Part shown: piece after piece, positions 60,113-64,000 of the stretch
Layout of the letters: each line of letters opens with the position of its first letter
Position numbering within the stretch: position 1 is the stretch's first letter
NCBI RefSeq assembly: GCF_014648895.1
Contig: NZ_BMRZ01000001.1
Location: forward strand, 434,001 to 498,000
Length of the DNA: 64,000 bases
DNA from: Streptomyces tanashiensis
GTDB lineage: Bacteria; Actinomycetota; Actinomycetes; Streptomycetales; Streptomycetaceae
Direction: 5' to 3'
Notes under the pieces: generated by a model
Seen by the model: the letters and a program-made list of their open reading frames with translations, nothing else
The model's database searches: none
What the model was told of the DNA's origin: nothing
Translations under genes and position numbers: made by a program

Positions 60113-61144
60113 CTACCTCAGCTTCGGGTCGAGGGCGTCGCGCACCGCGTCGCCGAGCATGATGAACGCGAGGACGGTGATGGCGAGCGCGCCGGCCGGC
60201 CAGAGCAGCATGTGGGGCGCGTTGCGGATGTACGGCGACGCCGAGGAGATGTCGATGCCCCAGGAGACGGTCGGCGGCTTCAGACCGACTCCGAGGTACG
60301 ACAGGGTCGCCTCGAGCGAGATGTACGTGCCGAGGGCGATGGTGGCGACGACGATCACCGGGGCGACGGCGTTGGGCGTGATGTGCCGGAGCATCATCCG
60401 CGAGTTGGAGGCGCCGAGGGCCCGCGCGGCCTGGACGTAGTCGTGCTGTTTGGCGGTGATGACGGAGCCGCGGGCGATGCGGGAGATCTGCGGCCACCCG
60501 AGCAGCACCATGAAGCCGATGACGGGCCAGACGGTGGAGCTGGTCACCACGGACAGGAGCACGAGGCCGCCGAGGACGACGGGGATGGCGAAGAAGACGT
60601 CGGTGATCCGGGAGAGGAAGCCGTCCCAGGCTCCGCCGAAGAAGCCGGCGAGCCCGCCCAGGATGCTGCCGAGGATCGCGACGCCGAGGGTGGCGAGGAC
60701 GCCGACGCTGACGGAGGTGCGGGCTCCGTAGACCGTACGGGTGTAGACGTCGCAGCCCTGGCCGTTGAAGCCGAACGGGTGGCCGGGCTGGGAGCCTTCC
60801 TGGGCCTTGGAGAGGTCGCAGTCGAGCGGGTCTCCGGAGGCGATCAGCGAGGGCCAGATGGAGATGACCACCAGGAAGAGGATGATGAGCCCGGAGATGA
60901 TGAAGACCGGGTTGCGGCGCAGGTCGTGCCAGGCGTCGGACCAGAGGGAGCGGGCCTTCTTGTCGGGGCCGGCGCCCTCGGGACCGCCGGCGGCCTCTTC
61001 GGCGGCGTCGACCGAGGGACGCTGCTCCAGGGTCTCCGCCTCGGCCGTGGCGAGGTCGGACGCACCACCGGCGCCGGTCGAGGCGATGGCGCGTCCCTCC
61101 TCGCCGTACGACTCAAGCGGCTCAAACGGCTCGGGCTCAGGCAT
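60113..61144 (-). CDS. oppC: Oligopeptide ABC transporter permease, OppC type
   Basis: 343 aa. A long acidic cytoplasmic N terminus (about 75 residues, EPEPFEPLESYGEEG), first membrane helix (PVFIISGLIILFLVVISIW), the GFNGQGCDVYTRTVYGAR external region (DxxGRD-like), and core ending LGVGLKPPTVSWGIDI. ATG 61144 is chosen over TTG/ATG further up; it overlaps the oppB stop by 8 nt. Confidence 0.93.
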   Translation of the reverse strand: MPEPEPFEPLESYGEEGRAIASTGAGGASDLATAEAETLEQRPSVDAAEEAAGGPEGAGPDKKARSLWSDAWHDLRRNPVFIISGLIILFLVVISIWPSLIASGDPLDCDLSKAQEGSQPGHPFGFNGQGCDVYTRTVYGARTSVSVGVLATLGVAILGSILGGLAGFFGGAWDGFLSRITDVFFAIPVVLGGLVLLSVVTSSTVWPVIGFMVLLGWPQISRIARGSVITAKQHDYVQAARALGASNSRMMLRHITPNAVAPVIVVATIALGTYISLEATLSYLGVGLKPPTVSWGIDISSASPYIRNAPHMLLWPAGALAITVLAFIMLGDAVRDALDPKLR

Positions 61145-62060
61145 AGCGGATCCTCGGGTCAAGGACGGCGTACAGGAGGTCGACCAGGAGGTTGGCCAGC
61201 AGGAAGATGAGGACGAGGATGGTGACGAAGCCGACCACGGTCTGTGTGTTCTGGCGGACGATGCCCTGGTAGAGCTGGTAGCCGACGCCGTGGATGTTGA
61301 AGATCCGCTCGGTGACGATGGCGCCGCCCATGAGCGCGCCGATGTCGGCGCCGATGAAGGTCACCACCGGGATGAGGCTGTTGCGCAGCAGGTGGCGGCT
61401 GATGACCCTGTGGCGGGGCAGGCCCTTGGCGACGGCCGTGCGGACGTAGTCGGCGCGCTTGTTCTCGGCGATCGAGGTGCGGGTGAGCCGGGTGACGTAC
61501 GCCAGGGAGACGGAGGCGAGGACCAGGCCGGGGACGATGAGCTCGCTGAAGGTCGCCTCGGGCGAGACGGCCGGCTTGATCCAGCCCCATTTGACGCCCA
61601 GGAGCAGCTGGACGAGCAGGCCGGTGACGAAGGTCGGGACGGACAGGACGACCAGGGTCAGCAGCAGGACGGTGGTGTCGACGGGGCGGCCGCGCTTGAG
61701 GCCGGTGACGACGCCGAGGCTGATGCCGATGACGATCTCGAAGAGGATCGCGACGATGGTCAGCCGGATGGTGACCGGGAAGGCGCTGGCCATCAGCTCG
61801 GTGACGGGCTGGCCGTTGAAGGCGGTGCCGAAGTCTCCGGTGAAGACGTTGCCCATGTAGGTCAGGTATTGCTGCCAGACCGGCTTGTCGAGGCCGAACT
61901 CCTTCTCCAGCTGGGCGGCGGTCGCCGGGTCGCACTGGCGGTCGCCGCACAGTCCGGCGATGGGGTCGCCCATCACGTTCACCATCAGGAAGATCAACAG
62001 CGTGGCGCCGAAGAAGACCGGGATCATCTGCAGCAGCCGCCGGATCACGTATCGACCCAC
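61137..62060 (-). CDS. oppB: Oligopeptide ABC transporter permease, OppB type
   Basis: 307 aa. N-terminal helix YVIRRLLQMIPVFFGATLLIF, external loop with CGDRQCDPATAAQLEKEFGLDKP, core with ISRHLLRNSLIPVVTF (EAA region). Forms the pore with OppC. ATG 62060. GGAGG lies upstream. A large hairpin separates it from oppA. Confidence 0.93.
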   Translation of the reverse strand: MGRYVIRRLLQMIPVFFGATLLIFLMVNVMGDPIAGLCGDRQCDPATAAQLEKEFGLDKPVWQQYLTYMGNVFTGDFGTAFNGQPVTELMASAFPVTIRLTIVAILFEIVIGISLGVVTGLKRGRPVDTTVLLLTLVVLSVPTFVTGLLVQLLLGVKWGWIKPAVSPEATFSELIVPGLVLASVSLAYVTRLTRTSIAENKRADYVRTAVAKGLPRHRVISRHLLRNSLIPVVTFIGADIGALMGGAIVTERIFNIHGVGYQLYQGIVRQNTQTVVGFVTILVLIFLLANLLVDLLYAVLDPRIRYA

Positions 62061-62094
62061 GGAGGCCTCCAGGGTGGGTGGGTTGCGGGACGGC

Positions 62095-62132
62095 GTACGG
62101 CCCGGCGCGGGGGTCCGCGGCCCGGGCCGTAC
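62095..62132 (-). promoter_or_regulatory. Intercistronic hairpin between oppA and oppB
   Basis: 11-bp perfect arms GTACGGCCCGG/CCGGGCCGTAC (62095-62105, 62122-62132) plus an inner CGCGG/CCGCG stem. Within the operon, after oppA; may block 3' decay or attenuate, giving excess OppA. Confidence 0.7.
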
Positions 62133-62152
62133 ACCGCCGAACTGCTACGGCG

Positions 62153-63781
62153 TCACTTGACCTTGATCTGGTCGTAGACCGGGACGCTGAAGGGGTTCAG
62201 GGACACGTTCGAGACGTTCTCCGAGTAGCCGGCGCTGCCGTTCTGGTACCAGAGCGGAATGGCGCCCATGTCGTCGCGGAGGACGCCCTCGGCCTGCTGG
62301 AAGAGCCCGATGGCCTTCGCGGTGTCGGCTTCGGCGTTGGCCTGGTCGACGAGCTTGTCGAACTCGGGGTTCGAGTACTTGCCGTCGTTGGACGAGGCGT
62401 TGGTGTAGTACAGCGGCTGGAGGAAGTTCTGGATGAGCGGGTAGTCCATCTGCCAGCCGGCCCGGAACGGGCCGTCCATCTTCGACTGGGTGACCTGGTT
62501 GCGGAAGTCGGCGAAGGTGCCGACCGGGTTGCCGACGCAGGCCTTGTTGTTGCCGAGCGCGCGGTTGATGGAGTTGCAGACGGCGTCCACCCACTCCTTG
62601 TGGGAGCCGGTGTCGGCGTTGTACGAGATCTTCATCGTGCCGCCGGGGATGCCGCCGCCCTCGGCGACGAGCTTCTTCGCCTCGGCCGCGTCGTACTTGC
62701 AGAAGTCGCCGCAGATGTCCTTGAAGCCGCCTTCCTCGCCGAGGACCGGGGAGGTCCAGTCGACGGCGGGGGTGCGGGTCTTCTGGAAGATCGTCTCGGT
62801 GATCTGGTTGCGGTCGATGGCCATCGAGAGGCCCTGGCGGAGCTTCTCCTGCCCGGGCTTGTCCCAGGCCGGGTCGTAGAACGGGAAGGAGAGGGTCTGG
62901 ATGATGCCGGCCGGGACGTTGATGTAGCGGCCGCCGAGGTCGGCGTCGACGTTCTTGAGCTGGGAGGCGGGGATGTCGTCGACGAGGTCGAGGTTCCCGG
63001 CGGTCAGGTCCGTGTAGGCGGTGTTGTTGTCGGTGTAGACCTTGAGGGTGATGCCGCCGTTCTGGGCCTTGTCGGCGCCGGGGTAGGCGTCCCAGCGCTT
63101 GAGGGCCATCTGGGAGCCCTTGGAGTACGAGTCGACGGTGTACGGGCCGTTGCCGATGGGCTTCGAGAGCCAGCCGGCGTGGTCCGTGTAGAACGCCTGC
63201 GGGAGCGGCGCGAAGGCCGCGTAGCCGAGGGTGATGGGCCAGGTGGAGAACTTCTGGGTGAGCTTGACGGTGAAGGTCTGGGGGCCCGTCACCTTGAGGC
63301 CGGACATGGTCTCGGCGGTGGGCTCGCCCTTCTCGGGGTGGACCTGGTCGTAGCCCTCGATCTGACCGAAGAAGTAGGCGTTCTTCTGGTTGTTCTTGAG
63401 GTGGGCGCCGTAGTTCCAGGCGTCGACGAAGGACTTCGCGGTGATCTTCTCGCCGTTGGAGAAGGTCCAGCCGTCCTTGACCGTGATGGTGAAGTTCTGC
63501 GAGTCGGTCGTCTCGATCGACTGGGCGAGCATGTCCTTGGCCTCGCCGGTCTTCGGGTCGTACTGCTTGAGCCCCCGGAAGATCATGGAGAGGACCTTGC
63601 CGCCCTGGACCTCGTTGGTGTTGGCGGGCTCCAGCGGGTTCTGCGGGTCGCCCCACGAGGAACTCACGATGCCGTCGGCCCCTCCGCCACCGCCGCTGTC
63701 GTCGCCACCGCCACAGGCCGTCGCCGCGAGGGCGACGGCGGCGGCCAGTGCGGCCCACTTGGCGTGCGTGGCTCCGCGCAT
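62153..63781 (-). CDS. oppA: Oligopeptide-binding lipoprotein, OppA type
   Basis: 542 aa. Signal peptide with lipobox ending ATAC near residue 22, followed by a GGGDDSGGGGGA linker. Family 5 binding protein: IVSSSWGDPQNPLEPANTNE, FTITVKDGWTFSNGEKITAK, GLSMAIDRNQITETIF. ATG 63781 with GGGAGG 7 nt upstream. First gene of a five-gene operon. Upstream are two short palindromes. In S. coelicolor a similar peptide operon adjoins bldK, by memory. Confidence 0.93.
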   Translation of the reverse strand: MRGATHAKWAALAAAVALAATACGGGDDSGGGGGADGIVSSSWGDPQNPLEPANTNEVQGGKVLSMIFRGLKQYDPKTGEAKDMLAQSIETTDSQNFTITVKDGWTFSNGEKITAKSFVDAWNYGAHLKNNQKNAYFFGQIEGYDQVHPEKGEPTAETMSGLKVTGPQTFTVKLTQKFSTWPITLGYAAFAPLPQAFYTDHAGWLSKPIGNGPYTVDSYSKGSQMALKRWDAYPGADKAQNGGITLKVYTDNNTAYTDLTAGNLDLVDDIPASQLKNVDADLGGRYINVPAGIIQTLSFPFYDPAWDKPGQEKLRQGLSMAIDRNQITETIFQKTRTPAVDWTSPVLGEEGGFKDICGDFCKYDAAEAKKLVAEGGGIPGGTMKISYNADTGSHKEWVDAVCNSINRALGNNKACVGNPVGTFADFRNQVTQSKMDGPFRAGWQMDYPLIQNFLQPLYYTNASSNDGKYSNPEFDKLVDQANAEADTAKAIGLFQQAEGVLRDDMGAIPLWYQNGSAGYSENVSNVSLNPFSVPVYDQIKVK

Positions 63782-63799
63782 GGAGTGCCTCCCGTATGT

Positions 63800-63836
63800 C
63801 CTAAGTCTGACTTAGGCCCCAATATCACCCGATATT
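63800..63836. promoter_or_regulatory. Two adjacent palindromes in the oppA promoter region
   Basis: CCTAAGT-CTG-ACTTAGG (63800-63816) and AATATC-ACCC-GATATT (63821-63836), 4 nt apart, 19 nt before the oppA start. Both are AT-rich for this genome; operator candidates. Confidence 0.5.
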
Positions 63837-63924
63837 GACGGAGGTGCACTTTTACGGCGCCCGGACGGACGTCCCTGGGACGGCCGGGACGTCCCACCGC
63901 CCCCTCGGGCGCCCCTCACGGTCC

Positions 63925-63930
63925 TAGAGT
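63925..63930 (+). promoter_or_regulatory. -10 element TAGAGT, leaderless start at 63938
   Basis: TAGAGT is 7 nt before the ATG; no ribosome site. Confidence 0.5.
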
Positions 63931-63937
63931 TCCCGCC

Positions 63938-64000
63938 ATGCCCCAGAGACTCGCCGCCCGCGCCGGCCTCGTCGCCACCGCGACCGCCCTCGCCGCACTC
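63938..64000 (+). CDS. N terminus of a probable secreted protein, cut by window edge
   Basis: Only 21 codons are visible (MPQRLAARAGLVATATALAA and one more), a typical signal-peptide start with basic n-region and Ala/Leu core. Product cannot be told. Divergent from oppA. Confidence 0.55.
   Translation, partial: MPQRLAARAGLVATATALAAL

Noticed and set aside
1..64000. Insertion sequences, prophage, integrase or biosynthetic NRPS/PKS genes
   Set aside because: No transposase, integrase, phage structural or megasynthase motif seen in any frame.

Overview
The window is high-GC actinobacterial chromosome, almost certainly Streptomyces. The signs are very strong third-position G/C, many GTG starts, mycothiol biosynthesis (mshB), the DUF3107, DUF3117 and DUF3152 families, a sigE/anti-sigma/htrA/tatB module, and many terminators that are long perfect hairpins without a U tract. 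I see no phage genes, insertion sequences, integrases or CRISPR arrays. It reads as conserved core chromosome with a few inserted accessory blocks. || Layout: (A) 1-5.7 kb: moeZ (cut by the window edge) and a four-gene minus-strand block of a PelF-like glycosyltransferase, a polytopic membrane protein, a sugar epimerase and a spherulin-4-like protein. I read this as a candidate galactosaminan-type polysaccharide locus. (B) 5.9-11.6 kb: a peptide-type ABC operon whose two ATPase domains are fused, preceded by a possible leaderless small ORF. (C) 11.6-24.8 kb: DUF3152 metalloprotease-like protein, hydrolases, TetR regulator, DUF3107, ferritin-like protein, a DEAD-box helicase with a very long basic repeat tail, NYN nuclease, MarC, PHP phosphoesterase. 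(D) 24.9-31.7 kb: SUFU-domain protein, CorA with a candidate proline-containing leader peptide, lipoprotein, MgtE-N/CBS protein, DUF1003, Mrp. (E) 31.7-38.7 kb: TatB, HtrA, anti-sigma, SigE, O-methyltransferase, DUF3117, enoyl-CoA hydratase. (F) 38.8-41.3 kb: two tandem secreted I36/FG-GAP paralogues that look inserted. (G) 41.4-50.5 kb: TagI, DivIVA-like protein, FolP2-type DHPS paralogue, LOG, DapE, a lysozyme-like membrane protein, DapC, ferredoxin, GNAT, SirB1-like protein. (H) 50.6-57.9 kb: an irregular tRNA-like gene, a VanW/PG-binding protein, MshB, small membrane proteins and an S9 peptidase. (I) 58-63.8 kb: a classical oppABCDF operon. (J) The first codons of a secreted protein at the right edge. 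|| The genes serve cell-envelope stress and export (SigE, RseA-like, HtrA, TatB), metal homeostasis (CorA, MgtE-like, Fe-S carrier Mrp), lysine/diaminopimelate synthesis (DapC, DapE), thiol redox (MshB) and peptide uptake (two ABC systems). Eleven genes share a TANNNT box 6-7 nt before the start codon and lack a Shine-Dalgarno sequence, so they are predicted to be leaderless.
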